From contig CALAJN010000014.1 of assembly GCA_937922675.1 (NCBI GenBank), positions 124,001 to 188,000 of the forward strand: 64,000 nt of DNA. The letters run 5' to 3'. The notes below the pieces were generated by a model that was given only the letters and a program-made list of their open reading frames with translations, was not told the origin of the DNA and ran no database searches. This document shows positions 29,042 through 38,568 of the stretch, piece after piece. Both the position numbers and the translations under genes were made by a program. Position 1 is the stretch's first letter. Each line of letters begins with the position of its first letter. The stretch comes from an uncultured Granulosicoccaceae bacterium. Its GTDB lineage: Bacteria; Pseudomonadota; Gammaproteobacteria; Granulosicoccales; Granulosicoccaceae.

Positions 29042-30505
29042 ATGAAATACGACGACTTGCGCGAATTCATCGCAGGCCTGGAAGCCGCCGGTGAGCTGGT
29101 GCGGGTGTCCACCCCTGTGGATCCGGTTCTGGAGGTCACAGAGATTTGTGATCGTACCCTTCGCGCCGCGGGGCCTGCGATCTTGTTCGAGAACCCGGTC
29201 GGAAGCGATATACCTCTGCTTGGAAATCTCTTTGGGACACCGGGCCGTGTGGCGCTGGGTATGGGTGAGGAGACCGTTGAATCGCTGCGTGAGATTGGCA
29301 AGTTGCTCGCCTTTCTCAAGGAGCCTGACCCGCCCAAGGGACTCAAAGACGCGTGGAACACCTTGCCGATCTTCAAGAAGGTGCTCGACATGGCGCCGAA
29401 GACAGTGCGCGATGCGCCTTGCCAGGAGCACACCTGGGATGAGGTTGACCTTGGCCGTCTGCCTGTACAGACCTGCTGGCCCGGGGATGCCGGACCGCTC
29501 ATTACCTGGGGGTTGGTTTGCACGCGTGGCCCCACACGAAAGCGCCAGAACATGGGCATCTACCGGCAACAGGTGATAGCGCCAAACCGCACGATAATGC
29601 GCTGGCTCGGTCACCGCGGGGGCGCTCTCGACTTTGCCGACTGGACACGTGAACGGCCTGGTGAGCCTTTTCCGGTAGCGGTGGCTCTCGGCGCAGATCC
29701 AGCCACTATCCTGGGGGCTGTAACTCCGGTACCCGATACCTTGTCCGAGCACGCTTTTGCAGGCTTGCTACGCGGCTCACGCACTCGCCTGGCCAAGGCC
29801 ACGTTGTCTGATCTTGAGGTGCCGGCGTCTGCAGAGTTTGTGCTCGAGGGCTTTTTGTATCCAGACGATACCGCCGCAGAAGGTCCCTTCGGCGATCATA
29901 CGGGCTACTACAACGAGGTGGACCATTTCCCTGTGTTCACGATTGAGCGAGTGACGCATCGTAGCGACCCGATATATCACTCCACCTACACCGGCCGCCC
30001 CCCGGATGAGCCAGCGATTCTTGGTGTTGCGCTCAACGAGGTCTTCATACCTATTCTGGTCAAGCAGTTTCCGGAAATCGTCGATTTTTATCTACCCCCT
30101 GAGGGGTGCTCGTACCGCATGGCCGTGGTCTCGATGAAAAAGCAGTACCCCGGTCATGCCAAGCGCGTGATGATGGGTGTATGGAGTTTTTTGCGGCAGT
30201 TCATGTACACCAAGTTCGTGATCGTGGTGGACGACGATGTGAATGTCCGATCCTGGGAAGATGTCATCTGGGCTATTACTACAAGGATGGATCCCATGCG
30301 TGATACCACGATGATCGATTCAACGCCCATCGATTACCTCGATTTTGCCTCGCCGGTATCAGGGCTTGGATCCAAGATGGGTATGGACGCCACAAACAAG
30401 TTACCGGGTGAAACCCAGCGTGAATGGGGCGAGCCGATTCACATGGACGACAGCGTCAAACAGCGGGTGGACAAGATCTGGAGTGAGCTCGGCATCGAAG
30501 TGTAA
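29042..30505 (+). CDS. ubiD: 4-hydroxy-3-polyprenylbenzoate decarboxylase UbiD
   Basis: Prenylated-FMN-dependent decarboxylase of ubiquinone synthesis. 487 residues, normal length. It opens [20 protein letters not shown] and carries [23 protein letters not shown], the active-site stretch [20 protein letters not shown] (Glu and Arg residues) and [18 protein letters not shown]. The flavin prenyltransferase UbiX is not in the window. Further ubiquinone genes (ubiE-ubiJ-ubiB) lie 14 kb away. Converges tail-to-tail with the EAL gene, 3 bp apart. Confidence 0.97.
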   Translation: MKYDDLREFIAGLEAAGELVRVSTPVDPVLEVTEICDRTLRAAGPAILFENPVGSDIPLLGNLFGTPGRVALGMGEETVESLREIGKLLAFLKEPDPPKGLKDAWNTLPIFKKVLDMAPKTVRDAPCQEHTWDEVDLGRLPVQTCWPGDAGPLITWGLVCTRGPTRKRQNMGIYRQQVIAPNRTIMRWLGHRGGALDFADWTRERPGEPFPVAVALGADPATILGAVTPVPDTLSEHAFAGLLRGSRTRLAKATLSDLEVPASAEFVLEGFLYPDDTAAEGPFGDHTGYYNEVDHFPVFTIERVTHRSDPIYHSTYTGRPPDEPAILGVALNEVFIPILVKQFPEIVDFYLPPEGCSYRMAVVSMKKQYPGHAKRVMMGVWSFLRQFMYTKFVIVVDDDVNVRSWEDVIWAITTRMDPMRDTTMIDSTPIDYLDFASPVSGLGSKMGMDATNKLPGETQREWGEPIHMDDSVKQRVDKIWSELGIEV

Positions 30506-30508
30506 GGC

Positions 30509-31888
30509 TCAGGCAGGCGAATCCAGAAGGTGGCCGGGAATGCGTGAACCTGCGGGCGCTGAGCGCTCGTCAGACAGATTGACGAAGTGGGCGAGCGCAT
30601 CCATCTCGCAGCGCGAGGCCTGCTCCAGCAACGCAGGTATCTCGGTCGCGGGTAGCGGTGGTACAAGGCCGTAACCTTGACAGGCTGTGCAGCCGGCAGC
30701 GACAGCAGCCTCGCGCATGGCCGGGTTTTCAATACCCTGAGCGATGACAGGCAACGCGAGGCAATGTGCGAGTTCCACGATGCCGGACAGGGTGTTCCAG
30801 GTGCCATCATGCGCATCGTCGAGTTGGCTCTCGCCCGGGGCTGGATATCGCGCCGCGTTATTGGCAAGTCCTGAGCCGAAGGCGTGACAGAGCTTCAGTT
30901 GATCAACAGGTAAACGTGCCAATGATGGCAAGGAGGACTGGCCTGTGCCAAAACCGTCAATAGCCAATCTGAATCCGTTGCGCGCTACTTCTTCCAGTGT
31001 GTTTCGGCACGTCGTATCGAGCCAGATATCCTCGTGAATCTCCAGTACAACTCGCCTCGCTTGAATGTCGTGTGTATTCACAGCCTCTAGCAGTTGAGTG
31101 ATGAAATCTGCTGCGAGAATCTGCTCACGGGCGATGTTGATGGCCATGGTGACGTGAGCGTCGATCAAATCCGCTGCAGTCCAGGCAGCCCAATGTTCAC
31201 AGGCAAGAGTGATGATCTGAAAGCCCACAACAGGCATCTTTCCGTGTTCTTGTATTGATCTGAGGCAGCGTGGAGTGGATAGCGAATCACTCCGACCGTG
31301 CCAGCGTGTCAACACTTCAAGGCCATAGAGTGAACCGTTATCAAGTCTCCATTGAGGTTGAAAATAGACCGAGAGCTCGTCACTGACCGTGTGCTGCGTC
31401 AACGATTCAGCTGTAGTAGCCAACAGCCTCATTTGCGCATGTAGTCGATTGACGATGGGCGAGGCAAACGCGTCCTTTGGATTGACGAGGCACAGGACTG
31501 CGACCGTATTGTTTGCGTACTGACACGGCAACAAGGCGAAGGCCTCGATCGCAGGATAACCCTCGGGTAGGCCTGCCAATGTCGGATGCGTGACTCGATT
31601 GGCAAACACAGGCCGAGTGCGTTCAAATGCAGCGAGCAGCAGCGCGTCTGTGTGCGCCGCTGTGTCTGTCAGCGCGAGCGTGTTGCCTTGGGCACGATCG
31701 ATGACCACAAGTGCCTGTCCCTTGGACACGCTCCTGGTTGTCAGTACACAACCCCATTGAGCGTGAGCGTCATCCAGCGCACAGCGAAGCAGAGTGGCGA
31801 GCTGCTCAATCGGCAGGTCACGCACTTCATCACTTGATGCTTGGGTATCAGGGACGATCTCGGTCACACCTGTCGCGCATTGGGCCAA
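30509..31888 (-). CDS. GAF-EAL-like protein, possibly inactive c-di-GMP phosphodiesterase
   Basis: 459 residues. An N-terminal GAF-like sensory region (about 25-165) is followed by an EAL domain (about 170-430). EAL signature positions are partly kept: EVL in GLEVLTRWHG for EAL, Asn in MAINIAREQ, Glu in VLEIHED, Lys in VDQLKL, Glu in GIEN and QGYGL. But the metal-binding loop DDFGTG reads DGFGTG, with the second Asp lost, which in known EAL enzymes abolishes or weakens activity. It may therefore be a c-di-GMP sensor or adaptor. It follows hemD by 28 bp on the same strand, an odd pairing. A PilZ-domain protein at 40235 is a possible pathway partner. Confidence 0.8.
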   Translation of the reverse strand: MAQCATGVTEIVPDTQASSDEVRDLPIEQLATLLRCALDDAHAQWGCVLTTRSVSKGQALVVIDRAQGNTLALTDTAAHTDALLLAAFERTRPVFANRVTHPTLAGLPEGYPAIEAFALLPCQYANNTVAVLCLVNPKDAFASPIVNRLHAQMRLLATTAESLTQHTVSDELSVYFQPQWRLDNGSLYGLEVLTRWHGRSDSLSTPRCLRSIQEHGKMPVVGFQIITLACEHWAAWTAADLIDAHVTMAINIAREQILAADFITQLLEAVNTHDIQARRVVLEIHEDIWLDTTCRNTLEEVARNGFRLAIDGFGTGQSSLPSLARLPVDQLKLCHAFGSGLANNAARYPAPGESQLDDAHDGTWNTLSGIVELAHCLALPVIAQGIENPAMREAAVAAGCTACQGYGLVPPLPATEIPALLEQASRCEMDALAHFVNLSDERSAPAGSRIPGHLLDSPA

Positions 31889-31916
31889 GAGGATAGCGGA
31901 TAGTGGCCTTATCAGC

Positions 31917-32702
31917 TCAGGTCTTCGGTTTTGTCTGATCGTGTATCCACTGATCCAGAATCCTCAACTGGCCAGTGTCACCTGCCGCTGATGCGACATG
32001 GATGGCGCCCGTGAAACCACTGGCTCGTGCATGGTCTGCCGCGCGTTTGCTGTTCACAATCAAGGGAAGGGTGCGCAAGCGAGCAGCGCACTGACGTGCC
32101 AGCAACAACAAATTGTCCAGCGCCTGGTTGCTTGGCACAAGAATAACGTCTGGTGCCGGCTCGAGTGTTTGTGTCACGTAGCCTGGAGCGTATGCAGGTA
32201 CACACCTCCGGTACACGGGCACGCAGCGTACGTTGACGCCAGCAGCCTCGAGCTGTTCCACCAGCAGGGTTCGCCCGTTCTCGCCGGTGACAAGCGTTAC
32301 ACCCGAGCGCATCGCGGCTGGCGGGTGATCCAGTAACTGCTTTACGAGCGACTCACTGGTATACGGGGGCGCTGGAGCACAGGCGGTGTCTTGTCCTGCT
32401 TGCAAGAGAGCTGCATGTGTCGCCTTGCCGATACCTACTGCCTGTACGTCAGGCCACGGCAGCTCACCGAGGCCGCTCGCATAGTGCACGGCATTGACGC
32501 TGGTAAACACAGCCAGGCCGTTATCAGGTGGTGCTCCGTCAATTGACAGGCAGCTCTTTTCTATCGTCAGTGCCGGCAGTGGTACTGGCTCGAGGCCGCG
32601 CGCCCGGCAGGCAGTAATCAAGCCTGTTGCCTGATGCTCCGGTCTGAGTATCAGGACACGTGCGGCACGTTCAATGCGACCCTTGTTATCGTCCTCAGGC
32701 AC
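31917..32702 (-). CDS. hemD: Uroporphyrinogen-III synthase
   Basis: Closes and inverts ring D of hydroxymethylbilane to uroporphyrinogen III in heme synthesis. 261 residues from GTG 32702, which overlaps the hemC stop by 8 bp. An upstream frame continues into hemC but is not real. Motifs seen: VLILRPEHQATGLITACRARG, AVFTSVNAVHYA, the Thr/Ser of the family in LVPSNQALDNLL. HemD is poorly conserved in sequence, so hemC linkage is the strongest argument. Confidence 0.92.
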   Translation of the reverse strand: MPEDDNKGRIERAARVLILRPEHQATGLITACRARGLEPVPLPALTIEKSCLSIDGAPPDNGLAVFTSVNAVHYASGLGELPWPDVQAVGIGKATHAALLQAGQDTACAPAPPYTSESLVKQLLDHPPAAMRSGVTLVTGENGRTLLVEQLEAAGVNVRCVPVYRRCVPAYAPGYVTQTLEPAPDVILVPSNQALDNLLLLARQCAARLRTLPLIVNSKRAADHARASGFTGAIHVASAAGDTGQLRILDQWIHDQTKPKT

Positions 32703-33684
32703 CTTCGGCAACCAACGCGGCCGCTTCATCCAACAGGGCCTGTGCTCCCTGGGCCAGCAAGGCGTTGGCGACCTCGCAGCCCAGCGTGTCAGCCGCTGCA
32801 ATAGCGTGGCTGTCATCGCCGTTGTTCGATGGCGAGAGCTGGGTGGCGCCCTTGTGCTCCAGAGTGACCTTGCCGTTGAGATCAATCACACGGGCAGTGA
32901 TCTGTAGCTGATCATCAACAAGGGTCGCGTGCCCCGCTATGGGCGCTGAGCAGCCGCCATTGAGTGTGCGCGACACAGCGCGTTCTGCGGCAAGACGTCT
33001 AGCCGCAGAGGTGTCGTGCAAGACAGCCAGCAAGGCCTGTGTCCGTTGATCCTCGATACGGGCCTCAATTCCGATAATGCCTTGCCCGATAGCTGGCAGT
33101 GAGATCGTATGGGGTAGCTGTGCGCTGATTCTTTCGTTGAACTCGAGGCGTTGCAATCCTGCCGAGGCGAGCACGATCGCATCATGTTTGCCATCGTCGA
33201 GCTGCGCCAGACGCGTATTCACGTTGCCTCGTAACATACCGATGTGCAAGTCAGGCCTTACCGCCAGTAATTGGGAGCGTCGACGCAAGCTACAGGTGCC
33301 AATGCGGGCCCCGTTCGCTAAATCATCGATACCCTTGATGCTGTTATTGCCGGCACCGGCAACCAAGGCGTCCGAGGGATTTTCACGCTCAAGAACGGTC
33401 ACGATGCTCAGACCGTCGGGCAGCTCAGCCGCCACATCCTTCATCGAGTGAACGGCAATATCCGCTCTGCCGTCCATCAAAGAGCGCTCGAGCTCCTTGA
33501 CGAACAGGTTCTTGCCACCGATACGCGACAACGGAGTCTCAAGCCACAGATCCCCCTTGGTTGTCATTGGCACAAGGGTGACTTCAAGACCTTCGTGTGC
33601 CGCCAGCAGTCGAGTGCGCACATGTTCGGCTTGCCACATGGCAAGCGGGCTCTTGCGAGTGGCGATGCGGATGGATTGAGTCAT
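32695..33684 (-). CDS. hemC: Hydroxymethylbilane synthase (porphobilinogen deaminase)
   Basis: Joins four porphobilinogens. 329 residues from ATG 33684 (MTQSIRIATRKSPLAMWQAE), the classic start; 69 upstream in-frame codons are not part of the family. Dipyrromethane cofactor Cys lies in RTLNGGCSAPI. Other conserved blocks are GLSIVTVLERENPSDALV and IGTCSLRRRSQL. It heads hemC-hemD-EAL and is divergent from argH across about 220 bp. Confidence 0.97.
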   Translation of the reverse strand: MTQSIRIATRKSPLAMWQAEHVRTRLLAAHEGLEVTLVPMTTKGDLWLETPLSRIGGKNLFVKELERSLMDGRADIAVHSMKDVAAELPDGLSIVTVLERENPSDALVAGAGNNSIKGIDDLANGARIGTCSLRRRSQLLAVRPDLHIGMLRGNVNTRLAQLDDGKHDAIVLASAGLQRLEFNERISAQLPHTISLPAIGQGIIGIEARIEDQRTQALLAVLHDTSAARRLAAERAVSRTLNGGCSAPIAGHATLVDDQLQITARVIDLNGKVTLEHKGATQLSPSNNGDDSHAIAAADTLGCEVANALLAQGAQALLDEAAALVAEGA

Positions 33685-33906
33685 ACCGTTAATATACAAG
33701 TGCTGTGGCGACGCGTCCGGGCAGTATACGTAGCGTGGCGCACAATCAGAGAGGCGGCCGACATCGAAGCGCAATACCAGAAAGCTGACTCCGATTGCGT
33801 CACCTGCTGACAGTGAAATCTGCGTTGTGTAAAGACTGGTCGTGAGATCGTGCAGTGCAGCGTGATTGTGAAATTGAACCGTGACATCCAATTGTGAAAC
33901 CCGATA
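33685..33906. other. Divergent hemC/argH promoter spacer
   Basis: 222 bp. Two direct copies of ATTGTGAAA occur at 33865-33873 and 33891-33899, just upstream of argH, 26 bp start to start. TATACT at 33724-33729 on the minus strand could serve as a hemC -10 but no good -35 lies at the correct distance. Confidence 0.45.
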
Positions 33907-35343
33907 ATGAGCGATAGATCAGATCCACCCAAGGAACCGTCAGCAGCCCCGTCAGCAACTACGGGCGCCAAACTCTGGGGTGGCCGCTTCGAGGAGTCCA
34001 CGGATCGGTTCGTCGAGGCCTTTACCGCCTCTGTCGGGTTCGACCAGCGCATGGCTCTGCAGGATATTGCGGGCTCACGGGCGCATGCCGCCATGTTGCA
34101 AGGCTGCGGCGTCTTGTCAGGCGAAGATCTGGCTGCCATTGAAGAGGGCTTGACGGCGATTGAGGCCGACATTGTTGCCGGTCGTTTTGAGTGGTCGGTA
34201 GAGCTCGAGGATGTTCACATGAACATCGAAGCGGCTTTGACCGCTCGGATCGGCGATGCTGGCAAGCGTTTGCACACCGGGCGTTCGCGCAATGACCAGG
34301 TAGCTACCGATCTACGCCTCTGGCTACGCCAGGCCAGTGATCAGGCAGAGACCGAGCTGCGCCGTCTACTGGAAGGCTGTCTTGATCTGGCCGCACAGCA
34401 TACCGACACGATCATGCCTGGATTTACCCACCTGCAAACCGCCCAGCCGGTGACCTTCGGACACCATGTGATGGCATGGTTTGAAATGCTTCTAAGAGAC
34501 CTGGAGCGCCTGCGCGACGGCCGGGCCAGGCTCAATCGCATGCCACTCGGTGCTGCTGCCCTGGCCGGTACCTCCTATCCGATCGACCGTGAGGTCACTC
34601 GCGATTTGCTCGGGTTCAACGCCATCTGCGAGAACTCGCTGGATGCGGTCAGCGATCGCGATTTTGCCATTGAGTTCGCGTCAACGACCGCGCTCTGCCT
34701 GATGCATTTGTCGCGTATTTCGGAGGAGTTGGTGCTCTGGACATCAGCTCAGTTTGACTTCATCCGACTACCAGATCGCTTTTGCACTGGCTCCTCGATC
34801 ATGCCGCAAAAGAAGAACCCGGATGTCCCTGAGCTTGTGCGTGGCAAGAGTGGTCGTGCCAATGGCAATTTGGTGGCCTTGCTGACGCTGATGAAGGGAC
34901 AACCACTGGCGTACAACAAGGACAATCAGGAAGACAAGGAGCCGCTGTTTGACAGTGCGGACACCTTGATTGGGTGTCTGCGAGCGTTTGCTGACATGCT
35001 CCCCGCGATTGATCCGCGAGTTGAGGTCATGCGTGATGCTGCTCTGAAGGGGTTTTCAACCGCAACAGATCTTGCCGATTATCTGGTGGGGCAAGGGCTT
35101 GCCTTTCGCGACGCGCATGAAGTGGTAGGACGAGCGGTCCGGCACGGTGTCGAATGCGGACTTGATCTTGCCGAGATGGACTATGACACCCTGTCCGCAT
35201 TCAGCCCAGCCATCGGCGAAGACGTTTTCGAAGTACTGACACTGGAAGGCTCGGTTGCCAGCCGTTCACATCCGGGTGGAACAGCACCTGCAGCGGTACA
35301 GGTGGCAGTGGAAAACGCCAGGCAGCGTTTGCAGGCGATGTAG
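33907..35343 (+). CDS. argH: Argininosuccinate lyase
   Basis: Last step of arginine synthesis: argininosuccinate to arginine and fumarate. 478 residues; a low-complexity N-terminal extension of about 20 residues (Ser/Pro/Ala) precedes the core [20 protein letters not shown]. Superfamily signature [21 protein letters not shown] (flexible catalytic loop) is exact, and [14 protein letters not shown] holds the catalytic His. It may instead start internally, as the extension is not conserved. Confidence 0.97.
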   Translation: MSDRSDPPKEPSAAPSATTGAKLWGGRFEESTDRFVEAFTASVGFDQRMALQDIAGSRAHAAMLQGCGVLSGEDLAAIEEGLTAIEADIVAGRFEWSVELEDVHMNIEAALTARIGDAGKRLHTGRSRNDQVATDLRLWLRQASDQAETELRRLLEGCLDLAAQHTDTIMPGFTHLQTAQPVTFGHHVMAWFEMLLRDLERLRDGRARLNRMPLGAAALAGTSYPIDREVTRDLLGFNAICENSLDAVSDRDFAIEFASTTALCLMHLSRISEELVLWTSAQFDFIRLPDRFCTGSSIMPQKKNPDVPELVRGKSGRANGNLVALLTLMKGQPLAYNKDNQEDKEPLFDSADTLIGCLRAFADMLPAIDPRVEVMRDAALKGFSTATDLADYLVGQGLAFRDAHEVVGRAVRHGVECGLDLAEMDYDTLSAFSPAIGEDVFEVLTLEGSVASRSHPGGTAPAAVQVAVENARQRLQAM

Positions 35344-35369
35344 GCCCGGTGCACCGGTCAAGCCAGTGA

Positions 35370-36047
35370 CTACATACCAAACTGACGTTTGAACCACGTG
35401 GAGATGTCGGCCACTTCCTCGGCGCTCACACTGTGAGCGATGGGGTAAGTGTGCCACTCCGGGTTCACGCCGCTCGCCTCCAGTGCGGCTCTGGATTGTT
35501 CTCCATACCGAAGGGCGATGACGTCATCACTCAAGCCGTGGGCCATGAATACAGGTATGTTCCGATTGGCGTCATTGATTGCTGGCAGAACTTCCTCGAG
35601 TATCGGAACGTAGGTTGATAATGCAAGAATGCCACCGAGCCTGTGTTCTGATAGCAAGCCGGCAAACAACGCTATTGCACCACCCTGAGAGAAGCCTGCC
35701 AACAGGATGTTGCCAGGGGCTATACCACGTTCAATCTCCTTTTCAACCAGCTGATGCACCGCATTGGCAGACTCCTTGATACCGACCGAGTCCTGTTCGC
35801 GGCTCTCGAAATCAATCGATGAGATGTCATACCAGGCCCGCATCGCAGCACCGCCATTGACCGAGATGGGGCGCACTGGTGCATGTGGGAACAAGAACCT
35901 GACACCTGGGCGTGCCAGCAGCCCAAGATTGGGCACGATCGGCTCAAAGTCATGCCCGCTGGCACCGAGTCCGTGTAACCAAATGACCGAGTATTCGCAG
36001 GTATCACCGGTCTCGATTTCAATACAGTCGAGCAGTTTGGTGCTCAT
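35370..36047 (-). CDS. Carboxylesterase / acyl-protein thioesterase-like alpha/beta hydrolase
   Basis: 225 residues of the phospholipase/carboxylesterase (APT1-like) family that hydrolyses short acyl esters or thioesters. The nucleophile Ser is in LLAGFSQGGAIALF (about 110-123), the conserved opening SVIWLHGLGASGHDF holds the oxyanion loop, and AHSVSAEEV gives the C-terminal His; Asp is expected in AHGLSDDVI. No signal peptide. Converges with argH. Confidence 0.9.
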   Translation of the reverse strand: MSTKLLDCIEIETGDTCEYSVIWLHGLGASGHDFEPIVPNLGLLARPGVRFLFPHAPVRPISVNGGAAMRAWYDISSIDFESREQDSVGIKESANAVHQLVEKEIERGIAPGNILLAGFSQGGAIALFAGLLSEHRLGGILALSTYVPILEEVLPAINDANRNIPVFMAHGLSDDVIALRYGEQSRAALEASGVNPEWHTYPIAHSVSAEEVADISTWFKRQFGM

Positions 36048-36144
36048 CTAGTGCCGGATATTTCAGTTGAAAATAACCGACGCAGTATACTTCAAGGCGG
36101 CCGCCAACCTGGCGGATAACCCTTCGCAAATATAAACCAACCCG

Positions 36145-36441
36145 ATGTGTCGTTTGAATTTTTCCTCGCGACGGCTGGTAGTATCAGCTGCGGCCCGGTG
36201 GCTGGTAGGTCGCGGGCGTCGAATACTTGCAATTGTGATGTCAATCACGGTTGTTGTGGCTGTGAGCGCCTGCGGCAACAAGGGAGACTTGTATCTGAAG
36301 GAGCCCGACGTGGTGTTGCCTGGCGAGGTGGCAGAAACTGACCTGACCGCAACTGAGGAGTTGGATGCGGGGTTGGACGAGGAAGAACTCGCCGAGCGCA
36401 GACGTCGCCAAGCCGAACAAGATCGCTCGGGTACTGATTGA
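36145..36441 (+). CDS. lptM: Small lipoprotein LptM (YifL family)
   Basis: 98 residues including a signal peptide. Lipobox VSAC at residue 43 is followed directly by the family motif CGNKGDLYLKEP (compare CGLKGPLYFP). LptM helps LptD-LptE assembly in the outer membrane. The ATG at 36145 implies a long, 42-residue signal with an RRILAIVMSITVVVAV core; a start further in is possible. The rest is acidic-then-basic low complexity. The order lptM-lysA-dapF-DUF484-xerC matches many gammaproteobacteria. Confidence 0.88.
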   Translation: MCRLNFSSRRLVVSAAARWLVGRGRRILAIVMSITVVVAVSACGNKGDLYLKEPDVVLPGEVAETDLTATEELDAGLDEEELAERRRRQAEQDRSGTD

Positions 36442-37712
36442 TGAGCTTCGAGGATCAACGCCCGCAGGGTGGCGGCATTGCTCGTCATCAGGAGCATCTC
36501 TATGTTGAAGGTGTGTCGGCACAAGAGTTGGCAGATACCTACGGCACACCGCTCTATGCCTATAGCCGTTCGATGATTGAGCAGGCCTACCGGGCGTTCG
36601 AGAAGGCCTTGGCAGACAGGCCGCACACGATTTGCTACGCCATGAAGGCGAACAGTAATTTGGGTGTGTTGAGTGTGCTCGCCAGGCTGGGTGCAGGTTT
36701 TGATATCGTCAGTGGTGGCGAGCTCAAGCGTGTGATTGCTGCCGGTGGTGATCCGGGGAAGGTCGTATTCTCTGGCGTTGGCAAGTCGCGTCTTGAAATG
36801 CAGGAGGCCCTGCAAGCAGGTATTGCATGCTTCAACGTGGAATCAGCATCAGAACTTGAGCGGTTGGCCGAGGTCGCCTCAGAGCTTGGCTCAATAGCTC
36901 CCGTGTCCTTGCGGATCAATCCGGATGTAGATGCGGGTACGCATCCCTATATATCAACCGGTTTGCGCGAAAACAAATTTGGAATTGGTATGCAGGATGC
37001 GATGTCTGTCTATCGACGTGCGTCAGAGCTGGATGCGATTGCCGTACGCGGTGTCGATTGTCATATCGGCTCACAGCTGACCAGTGTCGAGCCCTATCGC
37101 GATGCGCTTCGCGTGTTGATTGATTTGATCGATGCCTTGGCTGATGAGGGCATTGAGCTTGCGCATATTGACGTCGGTGGTGGTCAGGGCATTTGTTATA
37201 AGGATGAAACACCTCTGGATATAGACGCCTGGGCAGACGTTATCACTGAGGTCATAGGGGATCGCACACTTGAAATCATTGTAGAGCCGGGGCGCTTTAT
37301 TGCAGGCCCCGCCGGTGTCTTGTTCACCAGGGTTGAATACCTGAAGCAAAACGAGAATCGCTACTTTGCGGTGGTAGATGCCGCAATGAATGATCTGATT
37401 CGTCCAGCTCTGTACTCAGCCTGGCAGAACATCGAAAGCGTGTCACCAGCCAAGACCGATGCGCGCTGTTATGACGTAGTGGGGCCGGTGTGTGAATCGG
37501 CAGATTTTTTAGGCAAACAGCGCCAACTCGCTATCCGCGAAGGTGACGTGCTGGCAGTCAGGGATGCAGGTGCTTATGCTGCTGTGATGGCTTCTAACTA
37601 CAATACGCGACCCCGTGGCGCCGAGATAATTGTTGACGGTCAGACTGTCCATGTCGTACGTGAGCGTGAAAGTGTAGAGGCCTTGTTTGCTGCTGAGTCG
37701 GTATTGCCTTGA
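36441..37712 (+). CDS. lysA: Diaminopimelate decarboxylase
   Basis: PLP enzyme making L-lysine from meso-DAP. About 423 residues from ATG 36441; its first base is the last base of the lptM stop. PLP-Lys is in YAMKANSNLGVLSVLARLG, with the phosphate-binding and cofactor motifs DVGGGQGICY and EPGRFIAGPAGVLF. C-terminal Cys-Glu and Tyr (VGPVCESADF and DAGAYAAVMASNYN) complete the active site. Next gene in lysine/DAP pathway, dapF, overlaps its end by 4 bp. Confidence 0.97.
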   Translation: MSFEDQRPQGGGIARHQEHLYVEGVSAQELADTYGTPLYAYSRSMIEQAYRAFEKALADRPHTICYAMKANSNLGVLSVLARLGAGFDIVSGGELKRVIAAGGDPGKVVFSGVGKSRLEMQEALQAGIACFNVESASELERLAEVASELGSIAPVSLRINPDVDAGTHPYISTGLRENKFGIGMQDAMSVYRRASELDAIAVRGVDCHIGSQLTSVEPYRDALRVLIDLIDALADEGIELAHIDVGGGQGICYKDETPLDIDAWADVITEVIGDRTLEIIVEPGRFIAGPAGVLFTRVEYLKQNENRYFAVVDAAMNDLIRPALYSAWQNIESVSPAKTDARCYDVVGPVCESADFLGKQRQLAIREGDVLAVRDAGAYAAVMASNYNTRPRGAEIIVDGQTVHVVRERESVEALFAAESVLP

Positions 37713-38566
37713 CCGATTTCACCAAGATGCATGGCCTTGGCAATGACTTTGTTGTCATTGACAACACTGATGCGTCTTTCGTGCTTGATCCGATTCGTAT
37801 CAAGGCACTTGCCGATCGCCATACCGGTATCGGTTTTGATCAGTTGCTTGTTGTCGAGTCACCCACGGTAAGCGGTGTTGAATTTGACTATCGGATATTC
37901 AATGCTGACGGGGGCGAGGTGGAGCACTGCGGCAATGGGGCGCGATGCTTTGCACGTTTTGTACATGAGCGCGGTTTGACCAACAGCCATCGGATTCCGG
38001 TTAATACGGCTGCGGGGCGTATAGAACTGGTGCTCAAGGAAGACGGGCAAGTCACCGTTGATATGGGAATACCGGTGTTCGACCCGGCGTCCGCGGGTTT
38101 TGATGCCGTCACGGCTGATCTGCCCGGCTATCCGGTGATGCAGGCAGACGGTCGTTGGACCATGGATGTTGACGGTGAAACCATTCACTTTGGTGTGGCA
38201 AGTATTGGTAACCCGCACATCAGCCTGTTGGTTCCCGATGTTGAACTGGCACCGGTGCTGACACTCGGCAAGATTCTGGAGTCTCACCCGCGTTTTACAC
38301 GTCGTGTCAATGTCGGGTTTCTGCATATCGTGACTCCTCGACGTGCGCGCCTGAGAGTTTTTGAACGAGGTGTTGGAGAGACCCGCGCCTGTGGCACCGG
38401 GGCCTGTGCAGCGATGGTCATTGCCTGCCGGTTGGGGCTCCTGGACAACACGGCAAGTCTTGAGTTGCCCGGTGGTGAGCTTGAGATAAATTGGTCGGGA
38501 GAGGGGTCTCACGTTGAAATGACAGGCCCGTGTTCTACAGTCTTCGAGGGCCGAATGAGAATGTAG
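37709..38566 (+). CDS. dapF: Diaminopimelate epimerase
   Basis: Converts LL-DAP to meso-DAP. 285 residues from a TTG start at 37709 overlapping the lysA stop; the resulting MTDFTKMHGLGNDFVVID matches the usual N-terminus. The two catalytic Cys lie in VEHCGNGARCFARF and ETRACGTGACAAMV. Supplies substrate to LysA and cell wall. Confidence 0.97.
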   Translation: MTDFTKMHGLGNDFVVIDNTDASFVLDPIRIKALADRHTGIGFDQLLVVESPTVSGVEFDYRIFNADGGEVEHCGNGARCFARFVHERGLTNSHRIPVNTAAGRIELVLKEDGQVTVDMGIPVFDPASAGFDAVTADLPGYPVMQADGRWTMDVDGETIHFGVASIGNPHISLLVPDVELAPVLTLGKILESHPRFTRRVNVGFLHIVTPRRARLRVFERGVGETRACGTGACAAMVIACRLGLLDNTASLELPGGELEINWSGEGSHVEMTGPCSTVFEGRMRM

Positions 38567-38568
38567 TC

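Noticed and set aside
35346-35357. 12-bp palindrome CCGGTGCACCGG between convergent argH and esterase genes
   Set aside because: No loop and no T-run, so it is neither terminator nor a clear operator; likely chance at high GC.
37859-38512. Minus-strand open frame of 217 codons
   Set aside because: Antisense shadow of dapF, in which both catalytic Cys motifs are intact.
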